Positions 7,701-15,063 of a stretch of 64,000 bases of DNA are shown in pieces (position 1 is the first letter of the stretch; each line of letters opens with the position of its first letter). The notes below the pieces were generated by a model, which was not told the DNA's origin, ran no database searches, and saw only the letters and a list, made by a program, of their open reading frames with translations. The stretch comes from Sellimonas caecigallum (lineage in GTDB: Bacteria; Bacillota; Clostridia; Lachnospirales; Lachnospiraceae). The stretch is taken from the NCBI RefSeq assembly GCF_019754295.1, contig NZ_VIRV01000012.1, positions 1 to 64,000 on the forward strand, in the 5' to 3' direction. A program made the translations under genes and the position numbers.

Positions 7701-8745
7701 AAAATATACGTACAACAATGACGGAACACACAGCGCAGTATGTGAAGTGTGCGGTACTGTAATCGTAGAAAATGAAGCATGTACATACGATGAAAACGGT
7801 ATCTGTACAAAATGTGGTTCCAAAGATGTTTCTGTCACATATATGAGTCATGTACAGACATACGGCGATCGTCCGTGGGTATCTGACGGCGAATCTTCCG
7901 GAACAGAAAATGAGAGCAAGCGTATGGAATCCATCTATATCAAGTTGGAAAATGCGACAGCGGAAGATTCCATTCAGTATAAAGCTCACGTACAGGGCAT
8001 CGGCTGGCAGGATTGGGTAGAAGACGGCGAAATGGCCGGAACTCAGCTGCAGAGCAAACGTGTGGAAGCAATCCAGATCAAACTGGATGGACCGATTGCA
8101 GACAAATATGATGTATACTATCGTGTACATGCACAGCAGTTTGGATGGCTTGACTGGGCTAAGAATGGCGAAGAAGCTGGTACAGCAGGATATGGATACA
8201 GACTGGAAGCATTCCAGGTTAAACTTGTGAAGAAAGACGCAGAAGCTCCTGGCGACACAGAAAATCCATTTGAAGAAAAATTGATCGAGTATTCCGTACA
8301 CGTACAGAATTATGGAGATCAGGGATTTGCTTATGATGGAATGACAGCCGGTACAGTAGGCGAAAGCAAGCGTCTCGAACAGATTCGCATCAATCTTCCG
8401 ACAAACGATGGCAAGAGCAGTATCAAGTACAAAACACATGTACAGACTTATGGCTGGGAAGATGCATGGTCAGCTGATGGACAGCGCTCCGGAACACAGG
8501 GAGAAAGCAAACGTCTCGAAGCAATCCAGATCAAGCTGGAAGGCGATATGGAAGAGAAATATGATGTATATTACTGCGTACATGCACAGCAGTTTGGATG
8601 GCTCGGATGGGCTAAAAACGGCGAATCCGCAGGTACAGCAGGATACAGCTACAGACTGGAAGGCATCAAGATCATGCTGGTAGAAAAAGGTGCAGATGCT
8701 CCGGCACCAGTAGGAAGCGAAACAAGCGCTTTCAAAGAGAAATAA
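4720..8745 (+). CDS. secreted transglutaminase-like protein with six ChW repeats
   Basis: The 1341-residue product begins with a signal peptide (basic start, hydrophobic core, cleavage near ALAED, residue 29). A transglutaminase-like core follows, with a plausible Cys373 (GVCLGYS), His471 (DHYWNAV), Asp486 (YYVDP) triad. Residues about 815-1035 hold several paired CxxC units (CADCG, CPRC, CDVC, CEVCG, CTKCG) that look like extracellular zinc-ribbon repeats. The C-terminus (about 1040-1330) has six ChW repeats, each built around an HVQ or HAQ start, a GW or GD turn and a SKRxEAIxIKL-type end. ChW repeats are clostridial surface modules. A role in protein or peptidoglycan cross-linking or cell-surface proteolysis is inferred. 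The leader is long and structured. AGGAAAGGGG lies 11 bases upstream of the ATG. Confidence 0.85.
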   Translation: MRKRMKTILAVMLAASMTVGAVPAVALAEDAQTTQETSTSSGLNPAAAAQERADSFLKAAKMLGQTSAISQQSAEESQEAQTVRKALEARSVDYEAVKGDIEENIFLEPEATAMYLSEYGLKAEEAEAITEQVLTENSADTLVETEVIAGADGQADVLTISRDPALKAASEEVSELADGEGGDGSQEGSVPMTDEQKTEILTAYAQYQAFIDSYPDIFGVQTPFYGQKESESTEDRWYGPLGSLLVTAGISQQDIADGKVDYMTLYGTVMMFQLGNAKAMQYYGQDLAAAIQEGVSQIKDGMTTVQKLLVLNDWLAEWSQFDMGMLMGMTSPEPGKSWVPADDPEIPAEMAGNIEGLWKGNQFGPLVMKNGVCLGYSNAYTLLVQNAFPEIYKNENGSWKTKQQLNYVKTGEEQAVDEDGNPAVDENGDPVMVDVQEWSPDAPYMVDYVRITYDASVTMFGEEQDKFDSDHYWNAVKVDGKWYYVDPCYTDIYIECMMRDRVETDGNMNHLYFMVSDSTIRKLYDGNYSNIDTLYQNIATDTTYESSWLPFIKSPVDVVDGKYYYFYDSTDMVSMLGQFGGMNGVSTQAEDGNSGWGDWQEDTDYQLVYHDGSEADTSKTFTTLVDFVEGTVLVDGQMVANDLIKDLYAKHQAYQEKYPSIQISGSVYNGLFYFNIANTVCTYNLETGEVKQILEYNEVSAKRDMTVALGGLGFNVVPNDSEDKDITLYDKPIASMTIKNDGNMYVSVATNLGWISGKTGMDDQENLGYAFEETNYTPGYNSYFNYNNEVNDNDEFMWSANFVDVKSMSELTGTSHNYTDVTVAPSCETEGYTESRCADCGLIEGTERTNATEALGHHYLPVEEQYYTKDESGNWNTGSTNVCPRCLAAKDELEEGDPTGHTYGAVEPTYSWSEDYSTCQATFQCDVCPTALVDCVYGQDIPTKVVSAEVEKTYEEGFECAKGGNVTYTAKVSEGGHEWTNSETVTLPAGTHVEKYTYNNDGTHSAVCEVCGTVIVENEACTYDENGICTKCGSKDVSVTYMSHVQTYGDRPWVSDGESSGTENESKRMESIYIKLENATAEDSIQYKAHVQGIGWQDWVEDGEMAGTQLQSKRVEAIQIKLDGPIADKYDVYYRVHAQQFGWLDWAKNGEEAGTAGYGYRLEAFQVKLVKKDAEAPGDTENPFEEKLIEYSVHVQNYGDQGFAYDGMTAGTVGESKRLEQIRINLPTNDGKSSIKYKTHVQTYGWEDAWSADGQRSGTQGESKRLEAIQIKLEGDMEEKYDVYYCVHAQQFGWLGWAKNGESAGTAGYSYRLEGIKIMLVEKGADAPAPVGSETSAFKEK

Positions 8746-8756
8746 AAAGATTTTTT

Positions 8757-8780
8757 GCTGCCAGGCATCTTTGCCTGGCA
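8757..8780 (+). promoter_or_regulatory. stable intercistronic hairpin
   Basis: CTGCCAGGCA pairs with TGCCTGGCAG over a short loop. The hairpin is not followed by a T-run on either strand, so it is more likely a processing or stability element between the two surface-protein genes than a terminator. Confidence 0.5.
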
Positions 8781-8821
8781 GATAAAAAATAAATACATAA
8801 AAGAAAGGGAGTTATTTGGAA

Positions 8822-9739
8822 ATGAAAAGGAAATGGCTGGCAGTTTTTGCAGCCGCAGTTGCTGTAACAGTGGGCGCAGGTACAGCGCCGCTGATGACAA
8901 AAGCAGCGGATACTACCGCGACAGAAGCGGATGCTGCCGTAACAGAAGACGGAAAGTCTGTCGTCAAAGATGTCTCAGTGATCCATTTTAAAGATCGCTA
9001 TGTAGTGGAGACTTACGATGGAGAGGCACACGGACTTCAGGCGGACGTCTACAATTCAAGAGGCGAAAAAGTCGCAGAACCTACACTGTATTATGTGGGA
9101 GTGGATGGAAAATATTTTGATACAGAAAAACCGGTAGATGCCGGAACGTATCAGGTTACCGCAAGTTACCTCGGAGATGAAGATCATCTCCCGGCTGTAG
9201 ATGTCTATGCAATGCTTGTCATCGAAAAAGCGCCGGAAGCTGTTGTGAAGATTGATGACATCACAACAGAACTTGGAAGCACGGATCCGATTGAATACAC
9301 GTATCAGACAACAAACGTGGCTGCAAGAGATATTGACACGATCCTGGCTTCCATCGCATGTGAAGGTGCAGATGATGCTGTGGGACAGCACCCGATTAAC
9401 GGTGTTGCAGATGAAACGACGGCATCTAACTACGAAAAAGTGACCGTGATCCCTGGAACGCACACGATCATTGAAAAAGAGGAACCGATAGATCCGGTAG
9501 ATCCAGTGGATCCAGTGGATCCGACAGATCCGGAAGACCCAACGGACCCAACAGATCCGTCCAACCCGGAAGAGCCAGAAAATCCGACAGATACAGCGGG
9601 TAATGAAACTACAGGGGCAGAACAGAAGCCAGAGACAGTAAAGACAGGAGATAACGCTCCGGTTGCTGCTCTGTCTGGGGCAATGGCTGTTGCACTGGGT
9701 GCTGCTGCAGTTGTGATTTCTAAAAAGAGAAAATTTTAG
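8822..9739 (+). CDS. cell-wall-anchored surface protein with Pro-Asp spacer
   Basis: The 305-residue product has a signal peptide ending near residue 29 (ALMTKAAD-like region). An MBG-like beta domain follows (about residues 50-140, with the DAGTYQVTASYLGD motif). After another domain comes a spacer of repeated DPV/DPT units, then VKTGDN, a hydrophobic helix and the basic tail KKRKF. There is no LPXTG. The TGD-plus-helix end resembles sortase B-type sorting signals of clostridia, so wall or membrane anchoring is inferred. It sits 76 bases behind the transglutaminase/ChW gene and may be its partner or substrate. I chose ATG 8822, ten bases after AGGGAG; a TTG at 8816 is a less likely alternative. 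Confidence 0.7.
   Translation: MKRKWLAVFAAAVAVTVGAGTAPLMTKAADTTATEADAAVTEDGKSVVKDVSVIHFKDRYVVETYDGEAHGLQADVYNSRGEKVAEPTLYYVGVDGKYFDTEKPVDAGTYQVTASYLGDEDHLPAVDVYAMLVIEKAPEAVVKIDDITTELGSTDPIEYTYQTTNVAARDIDTILASIACEGADDAVGQHPINGVADETTASNYEKVTVIPGTHTIIEKEEPIDPVDPVDPVDPTDPEDPTDPTDPSNPEEPENPTDTAGNETTGAEQKPETVKTGDNAPVAALSGAMAVALGAAAVVISKKRKF
9487..9597 (+). repeat. in-gene Asp-Pro repeat
   Basis: Nine-base units of the type GATCC(A/G)GTG and GATCCGACA repeat within the coding sequence and encode a DPV/DPT-rich spacer. Such tracts are usual in wall-spanning stalks and can change length by slippage. Confidence 0.7.
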
Positions 9740-9775
9740 TCACAGGAAATAAAATGGGTTCATTTTAGAAATCCT

Positions 9776-9820
9776 GAGGGTGTCCGAAAACCAGGAAATG
9801 GTTTGAGGACACCCTCTTTT
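9776..9820 (+). terminator. rho-independent terminator after the anchored protein
   Basis: GAGGGTGTCC (9776-9785) pairs with GGACACCCTC (9807-9816), with further pairing inside the loop (AAACC/GGTTT) and TTTT after it. Confidence 0.85.
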
Positions 9821-9842
9821 AAAATATCAGATGCCCAAGACA

Positions 9843-9874
9843 CGAAAAAGCACACTCGAAAGTGTGCTTTTTCG
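9843..9874. terminator. bidirectional terminator between convergent genes
   Basis: A 14-bp perfect stem (9843-9856 with 9861-9874) has a CGAA tetraloop, with AAAAA and TTTTT in its arms. It can end transcripts from either side, including the flavodoxin operon. Confidence 0.8.
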
Positions 9875-9935
9875 GAATTTAGGAAACATTTTGAGAGATA
9901 CACATAGTGTAAAAAACTATTATATAAATAAATCT

Positions 9936-10358
9936 TTATACAAGAGTTTTTCCAAGTTCTATACAACTATTCTCGGCTTCTGCATCCGGGTCTTCATTAC
10001 AGATGACCGGATTACACGTAAGAGAAGCACCATAGCCTTTGCAGTCTTCTTCCCAGTTTCGCATCCACTCTCCATCGCCCCATCCATAGGAACCGAACAG
10101 CGCGATTTTTTTCCCGCTTAGCTTGGATGTACATTCCTGGAACATCGGTTCAAACTCAGACTCTTCCAATTGTTCTGCACCCATGGAAGGGCAGCCAAAC
10201 GCAATGGAATCAAAATCATCCATCATGGATGCATGGAATTCAGAGGCTGTCAGTACTGTGACATCTCCTCCGGCGGAAGAAGCGCCTTCTGCTACCTTGT
10301 TTGCCATGGCTTCGGTATGTCCGGTACCACTCCAATATACTACAGCAATACGACTCAT
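9936..10358 (-). CDS. flavodoxin
   Basis: This 140-residue protein has the flavodoxin FMN phosphate loop at its N-terminus (YWSGTGHTEAMA). It also has the expected second loop (GCPSMGAEQLEE) and the GSYGWGDGEWM stretch that lines the flavin. It is a small cytosolic electron carrier that commonly replaces ferredoxin when iron is short. AGGAGG precedes the ATG by about eight bases. It is the second gene of a two-gene unit behind a DUF3793 gene, and the operator boxes upstream of that gene suggest iron-dependent control. The length and fold are typical, with nothing missing. Confidence 0.93.
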   Translation of the reverse strand: MSRIAVVYWSGTGHTEAMANKVAEGASSAGGDVTVLTASEFHASMMDDFDSIAFGCPSMGAEQLEESEFEPMFQECTSKLSGKKIALFGSYGWGDGEWMRNWEEDCKGYGASLTCNPVICNEDPDAEAENSCIELGKTLV

Positions 10359-10415
10359 TTGTGTTTACCTCCTGATAATAAATAGTATTATTCTTTTACA
10401 TGAATGAATCTTTTT

Positions 10416-10976
10416 TTATTCGTAGGCAGCTACAGTGAGCTGCTGGATCGATCTGATCTGATAATAAAAAAGCCGTGTATAAACTTCCCGGCATTTATTG
10501 AATTTCTGAAATAATTTCTGTTTTGACTTTTCGTCGTCATAAACTTTCCAATAACCGCAGCATTTGCAGTTTTTTCCGCCGTTCTCGATAAAACCTTTCA
10601 CGTCTTCAAAAGGATAACCGAGAAAAAGTCCGATCTCATGCGGGAAGGATTTTGATTCCTGAAGACGGCTTTTCAGTTTATGGATCGCCTGAAGAGCGGT
10701 AAAGTCTTCATATCCATAGTTTTTCAAAAAGCTTTTTACACACTCTCGTTTTAAGTCGGACTCAAGCCTGCCAGTGCGGCAGACATAAATAAGCGCGTTT
10801 TGATTCGTTTCTTTGAGAATGAAAAGAGTAATTCCTTTCGTATTTAAGCTCAGGTTCCAGCTTGCAACAATATTCTGGAGATCGTCTCCTGGGCAAAGCG
10901 AATAGGAAAAAAGATTCGCTGTCTTTAAACCAGCCAGGACAGCGGAACAATGTTCGACTAATTTTCTATCAAACAT
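10416..10976 (-). CDS. DUF3793 family protein
   Basis: The 186-residue cytosolic protein matches the DUF3793 family, which in clostridia often sits beside flavodoxin or ferrous-iron transport genes. Family-like features are the HCSAVLAGLKTANLFS start, the HEIGLFLGYPFEDVKGFI segment and a CKCCGYWKVY cysteine cluster that could bind metal or an Fe-S unit. I chose ATG 10976, nine bases after GGAGG; the TTG at 10982 is too close to that site. Two DtxR/IdeR-like boxes lie between the promoter and the gene. The function of the family is unknown; a role in iron economy is inferred from the context. Confidence 0.85.
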   Translation of the reverse strand: MFDRKLVEHCSAVLAGLKTANLFSYSLCPGDDLQNIVASWNLSLNTKGITLFILKETNQNALIYVCRTGRLESDLKRECVKSFLKNYGYEDFTALQAIHKLKSRLQESKSFPHEIGLFLGYPFEDVKGFIENGGKNCKCCGYWKVYDDEKSKQKLFQKFNKCREVYTRLFYYQIRSIQQLTVAAYE

Positions 10977-11002
10977 ATACAAGTACCTCCTTAAAACGAG
11001 AG

Positions 11003-11085
11003 TTAGTAAAAGCTAACTAAGGAAGAAAAAAAGAAACGGATTAGGTAAAACTACCCGTTTGTTTTGGTTAGCATAAACTAACTAA
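11003..11085 (-). promoter_or_regulatory. two DtxR/IdeR-like iron boxes
   Basis: TTAGTAAAAGCTAACTAA (11003-11020) and TTAGCATAAACTAACTAA (11068-11085) share the TTAG...CTAAC layout of DtxR-family operators. The second begins a few bases after the -10 element of the minus-strand promoter, a position suited to repression. A weaker third match (TTAGGTAAAACTACC) lies at 11041-11055. Confidence 0.6.
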
Positions 11086-11089
11086 TGAA

Positions 11090-11118
11090 AAGATATCACA
11101 AAGAGAAAAGGTTGTCAA
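11090..11118 (-). promoter_or_regulatory. promoter of the DUF3793-flavodoxin operon
   Basis: On the minus strand TTGACA (11118-11113), 17 bases, then TATCTT (11095-11090) form a sigma-A promoter about 110 bases before the DUF3793 start codon. Confidence 0.65.
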
Positions 11119-11174
11119 CTGTTTTTTGGAAAAAAAGAAAAAATATGTATAGACAAAATAAACAGGAAATAGAG

Positions 11175-11203
11175 TTGCAAAATGGGACTCAGGTGGATAT
11201 AAT
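11175..11203 (+). promoter_or_regulatory. promoter of glmM
   Basis: TTGCAA (11175-11180), a 17-base spacer and TATAAT (11198-11203) form a good sigma-A promoter, giving a leader of about 60 bases. Confidence 0.75.
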
Positions 11204-11271
11204 AATATAGACGCATGCAAATAGTACAAAAAAATCGGCAGATAAAACAAAAATATAAAGGAGTATAAGCG

Positions 11272-12618
11272 ATGGGAAAATATTTTGGTACAGACGGATT
11301 CAGGGGAGAAGCAAATGTCGGACTTACGGTAGATCACGCTTTTAAAGTGGGACGATATCTGGGGTGGTATTATGGAAGAGAACACAAAGCCCGCATCGTC
11401 ATCGGAAAGGATACGAGAAGAAGCAGTTATATGTTTGAATATGCGCTGGCCGCAGGACTTACTGCATCAGGTGCAGATGCGTATCTGCTTCATGTTACCA
11501 CAACTCCAAGTGTTTCTTATGTGACAAGTACAGAAGATTTTGACTGTGGTATCATGATCTCTGCCAGCCACAATCCATTTTATGATAATGGAATCAAACT
11601 GATCAATGGAAAAGGATATAAGATGGAAGCAGAAGTGGAGAATAAGATTGAAGCTTATATCGATGGAGAAATCGAGGAACTTCCGCTTGCTGTGCGGGAT
11701 GATATCGGCCGTACTGTTGATTATGCAGCGGGAAGAAACCGGTATATTGGCCATTTGATTTCCGTCGCTACAAGATCATTTAAAGATATGAAGATTGGTC
11801 TTGATTGTGCAAATGGAAGCGCATTTGCCATTGCAAAGAGTGTATTTGATGCACTTGGGGCGAAAACTTATGTGATCAGCAACAATCCGGACGGTACGAA
11901 TATCAATACTGCATGTGGATCTACCCACATCGAAGTGCTGCAGGCACATGTGAGGGAAAAACATCTGGATGTGGGGTTTGCGTATGACGGAGATGCAGAT
12001 CGCTGCCTGGCTGTGGATGAGAATGGAAATGTGGTTGACGGCGATTTGATTCTTTACATATGCGGAAAATATCTGATGGAGCAGGGAAGATTAAATGGAA
12101 ATACGATCGTCACTACGATCATGTCCAACCTTGGTCTTTACAAAGCATGTGATAAGATCGGTATGAAATACGAAAAGACAGCTGTGGGGGACAAATATGT
12201 GTATGAAAATATGATGCAGAATAATTTTGTCCTTGGCGGGGAACAGTCCGGGCACATTATTTTCAGCAAGTATGCGAAGACGGGAGATGGGATCCTTACT
12301 TCCCTTATGTTGATGGAAGTCATTCTGGAGAGGAAGATGAGTCTTTCAAAACTGGCGGAAGAAGTGATGATTTATCCTCAGCTTTTAAAGAACGTCCGGG
12401 TGGCAGACAAGAAAACAGCACGGGAAAATCCAGAAGTCATCAAAGCGATAGAAGATGTGAGCGCCGCTTTGGGGGATAACGGACGTATCCTTGTGAGAGA
12501 GAGCGGCACGGAGCCGGTTATCCGTGTCATGGTAGAGGCGTCTTCGGATGAACTCTGTGAAAAATACGTAAAACAAGTTGTAGATGTGATGGAGAAAGAG
12601 GGGCTTGTGACGGCGTAA
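11272..12618 (+). CDS. glmM: phosphoglucosamine mutase
   Basis: GlmM converts glucosamine-6-phosphate to glucosamine-1-phosphate, feeding UDP-GlcNAc and the cell wall. The 448-residue product has the family length. It shows FGTDGFRG at the start, the active-site phosphoserine Ser99 in ISASHNP, the metal loop DGDADR and the phosphate-binding RESGTEPVIRVM near the C-terminus. The order of the four domains is normal. It has its own promoter and terminator, so it is monocistronic, unlike in many Firmicutes where it follows cdaA/ybbR. AAGGAG precedes the ATG. Confidence 0.96.
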   Translation: MGKYFGTDGFRGEANVGLTVDHAFKVGRYLGWYYGREHKARIVIGKDTRRSSYMFEYALAAGLTASGADAYLLHVTTTPSVSYVTSTEDFDCGIMISASHNPFYDNGIKLINGKGYKMEAEVENKIEAYIDGEIEELPLAVRDDIGRTVDYAAGRNRYIGHLISVATRSFKDMKIGLDCANGSAFAIAKSVFDALGAKTYVISNNPDGTNINTACGSTHIEVLQAHVREKHLDVGFAYDGDADRCLAVDENGNVVDGDLILYICGKYLMEQGRLNGNTIVTTIMSNLGLYKACDKIGMKYEKTAVGDKYVYENMMQNNFVLGGEQSGHIIFSKYAKTGDGILTSLMLMEVILERKMSLSKLAEEVMIYPQLLKNVRVADKKTARENPEVIKAIEDVSAALGDNGRILVRESGTEPVIRVMVEASSDELCEKYVKQVVDVMEKEGLVTA

Positions 12619-12640
12619 AATTATAAAAAGAGAATAAAAG

Positions 12641-12695
12641 AAAAAACGGGATGTGTTTCATGCCAAATGTCAAAAGAAACACATTCCGTTTTTTT
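12641..12695 (+). terminator. terminator of glmM
   Basis: AAAAAACGG-ATGTGTTTC (12641-12659) pairs with GAAACACAT-CCGTTTTTT (12676-12695). The A and T flanks also allow use by the convergent AraC-family gene. Confidence 0.85.
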
Positions 12696-12736
12696 GATGC
12701 CGTGCACGTCCAGATGCAGAAAGAGCGTCCGGTCTG

Positions 12737-13591
12737 TCAAGATCTTTGCAGCTGATTTTGGTTTCTCCATGTACGTGGAGAGAGACCGTACACATTTTTA
12801 AAAGCCCTGGAAAAATGAAGGGGATTTGAGTACCCTACAGCGCTCCCGATATCCTGAACAGTAAGTTTGGTAAGTTTCAAAAGCTCTGCTGCTTTGATCA
12901 TACGATATTGGATCAGAAATTCCTGGGGAGATTGCCCGAGGGCTTTTCGAAAAATTGTGCCGAAATAACTCCGGTTCAGTCCACAGCGGGCCGCGATGTC
13001 TTCGATAGATATATCGTTTTGAAAATTCTGCTCAATAAAATTGATGGCTTCCTTGATATAAAATTCCTGGATAGATCCGCTCTTCATAAGGCGGAATGGC
13101 GTGATAGAGCGGGTAAAATAATCCAGAAACAGGTAGGCATGGCCAAGAAGATGGAGAGGAGGCTCTTGTGGATGATGTACAATATAGAGCATCTCTTCCT
13201 TCATGCTTTGACGGAGTTCTCTCGAGTGGGAGTGGTATACTGGCTGATCCTGTGAAAGGCCGGCAATCTGGACAGATTCTTTTACCTTCAGACCGTCAAA
13301 TTCGATTCATGTATATTCCCAGGGGAGATCTTTGTCTGCCGTGTATGTACAGATTTGATTTGGGAAAATCATAAACCCCTCTCCGCTTTTGATCGTATAG
13401 CGGACGGTCTCTCCTTTCTTATTGTCGGCATAGAGTGTTCCTGTGCCGGAAATGACATAGTGGAACAGATAGTGATTTCGGGTAGCTGGCCCAAATGTAT
13501 GTGCCGGGGCACAGTGTTCCCAGCCGTATTGATATAAAGCAAGATCGATAAAATTCTCATTTGGGAAAATTGAGAAAAGAAGATTGTTCAT
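12737..13591 (-). pseudogene. AraC-family regulator of the alpha-galactoside operon, interrupted by TGA
   Basis: Read in one frame from ATG 13591 to the stop at 12737, the sequence encodes a normal 284-residue AraC/MsmR-type protein. It has an N-terminal cupin sugar sensor, then two helix-turn-helices (SIEDIAARCGLNRSYFGTIF and QDIGSAVGYSNPLHFSRAFK). Codon 95 (13309-13307) is TGA, between PWEYT and IEFDGL. Relatives carry Trp there, so TGG has become TGA. Everything else is in frame, with no other stop. A downstream ATG at 13204 has no clear ribosome site but could yield a DNA-binding fragment. It diverges from the operon it should control. This is either a recent nonsense mutation, a sequencing error, or a readthrough site. 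Confidence 0.8.
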
Positions 13592-13644
13592 AGCGTGTCC
13601 CTCCTGTGCATATTATATACCAAAATGCTGGATTATATCAAATA

Positions 13645-13680
13645 ATATGGCATAAAAACAGCATATGGGTATAAAACAGG
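13645..13680 (+). promoter_or_regulatory. tandem operator repeats for the AraC-type regulator
   Basis: ATATGGCATAAAAACAGC (13645-13662) and ATATGGGTATAAAACAGG (13663-13680) are adjacent direct repeats identical at 13 of 18 positions. Direct repeats just upstream of a weak -35 are typical of AraC-family activation sites. Confidence 0.55.
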
Positions 13681-13693
13681 CAAAAACATACCA

Positions 13694-13722
13694 TTTTAGC
13701 AGCCTTGTTGCCATGTTATACT
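13694..13722 (+). promoter_or_regulatory. activator-dependent promoter of the alpha-galactoside operon
   Basis: TATACT (13717-13722) is a good -10, but the hexamer 17 bases upstream (TTTTAG) is a poor -35. This fits dependence on an activator bound at 13645-13680. Confidence 0.5.
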
Positions 13723-13759
13723 ATTTACAGCAAAAGCAAGAAGAGAAAGGAGAAAAATC

Positions 13760-15046
13760 ATGAGAAAGGGGAAAAAAGTAATCAGTGCTGCTTTGGCAGG
13801 ATGCCTGACGGCCGGCATGTTCTTAAGCGGATGTGGGGACGGCGGAAACGACGGAAAAACAGAGATCGAGATTCTGCAGTACAAGCCGGAAGCTGCGAAG
13901 TATTTCGACTCTGTGGAAGAAGAATTCAACAAGACACACGATGATATTCATCTGACGATCGATTCGCCAAACGATGCATCTACTATCATGAGGACAAGGT
14001 TTATCAGGGAAGATTATCCAGACATTATTGGAATCGGGGGAGATATCAACTATTCCTATTATGTTGATGCAGGAATTCTGGCGGATATCTCCGATTTTGA
14101 AGGAATCGCAGATGTAAAACAAGCATATCTGGATATTGGGGAAGCGTTGAAGATCGTGCCGACAGATGGAACGTACATCTTGCCATATGTGGCAAACGCG
14201 GCTGGTGTACTGTATAACAAGAACATTTTTGAGGAGCATGGGTGGGAGATCCCGACGACATGGGAAGAGCTCATAGCGCTCTGTGATGACATCGAGGCGG
14301 CAGGACTTCAGCCATTCTACTTTGGATTTAAGGATACATGGACTTGTCTCGCACCTTGGAACTCTATGGCTGTGGATCTTGCTCCGGCGGATGTGTGCAA
14401 ACAGGTAAACAGAGGCGAGACGACATTTTCAAAAGAGTATGGGGAAGTGTCTGAAAAATATCTGGAGCTTTTGGAGTATGGACCGGAAGACCCGTTCGCG
14501 TACAATTATAACGACGCATGTACTGCATTTGCGAGAGGGGAATCTGTGATGTATCCGATCGGAAGCTATGCTGTACCTCAGATCCTGTCTGTAAATCCGG
14601 ATATGAACATCGACTCCTTTGTAATGCCGGCCAACAGTGATGCTTCAAAGAACACGCTGAACTCTGGTATTGACCTTGGATTTGCCGTGACTGCGGACTG
14701 CAAGAACAAAGAGGCGGCATATGAAGTACTTGAATTCCTCTATGAGGATGAGAATATCCAGAAATACATTGACGATCAGAACGCGATCCCGTGCAAAGAA
14801 GGAGACTTCGATCTGGCGCCGATGCTGGACGGCATGCAGGAATTCATCCAGTCAGGAAATATGACCGACTATCAGGACCATTACTATCCGTCCGAAATGG
14901 CGGTGGATGCGCAGATACAGACATTCCTGATCAATCAGGATGTGGACGCTTTTCTGAAGAAATTTGACAAAGACTGGCAGAGATACAACCGGGATACAAT
15001 ACGCAAAGTTCAGGAATATGAAGAAGAACAAGGGAATGCCGAATAG
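13760..15046 (+). CDS. sugar ABC transporter substrate-binding lipoprotein
   Basis: This 428-residue family 1 extracellular binding protein starts with a lipoprotein signal peptide and the lipobox LSGC (Cys about residue 28). The mature protein would be lipid-anchored outside the membrane, and a Gly/Asp/Asn-rich linker follows the Cys. Segments such as LPYVANAAGVLYNKNIFEEHG and EIPTTWEELIALCDDIEAAG are classic for sugar-binding proteins. It is the first gene of an operon with two permeases, a GH36 alpha-galactosidase and a GH13 enzyme. Raffinose-type oligosaccharides are therefore the inferred ligand. No ATPase gene is present; such importers usually share a MsmK-type ATPase encoded elsewhere. 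AGAAAGGAG lies before the ATG. Confidence 0.9.
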   Translation: MRKGKKVISAALAGCLTAGMFLSGCGDGGNDGKTEIEILQYKPEAAKYFDSVEEEFNKTHDDIHLTIDSPNDASTIMRTRFIREDYPDIIGIGGDINYSYYVDAGILADISDFEGIADVKQAYLDIGEALKIVPTDGTYILPYVANAAGVLYNKNIFEEHGWEIPTTWEELIALCDDIEAAGLQPFYFGFKDTWTCLAPWNSMAVDLAPADVCKQVNRGETTFSKEYGEVSEKYLELLEYGPEDPFAYNYNDACTAFARGESVMYPIGSYAVPQILSVNPDMNIDSFVMPANSDASKNTLNSGIDLGFAVTADCKNKEAAYEVLEFLYEDENIQKYIDDQNAIPCKEGDFDLAPMLDGMQEFIQSGNMTDYQDHYYPSEMAVDAQIQTFLINQDVDAFLKKFDKDWQRYNRDTIRKVQEYEEEQGNAE

Positions 15047-15063
15047 GAAAGGAGAGGAAAAAG

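Noticed and set aside
8757-8780. Terminator between the two surface-protein genes
   Set aside because: The hairpin is strong but lacks a T-run on either strand, so processing or stability is more likely than termination.
9487-9597. CRISPR-like tandem repeat
   Set aside because: The 9-base units are in frame within a coding sequence and encode an Asp-Pro spacer.
13307-13309. TGA in the AraC gene as a selenocysteine codon
   Set aside because: The conserved residue here in relatives is Trp, not Cys, and AraC proteins have no selenocysteine role; no SECIS-like hairpin is evident just after the codon.
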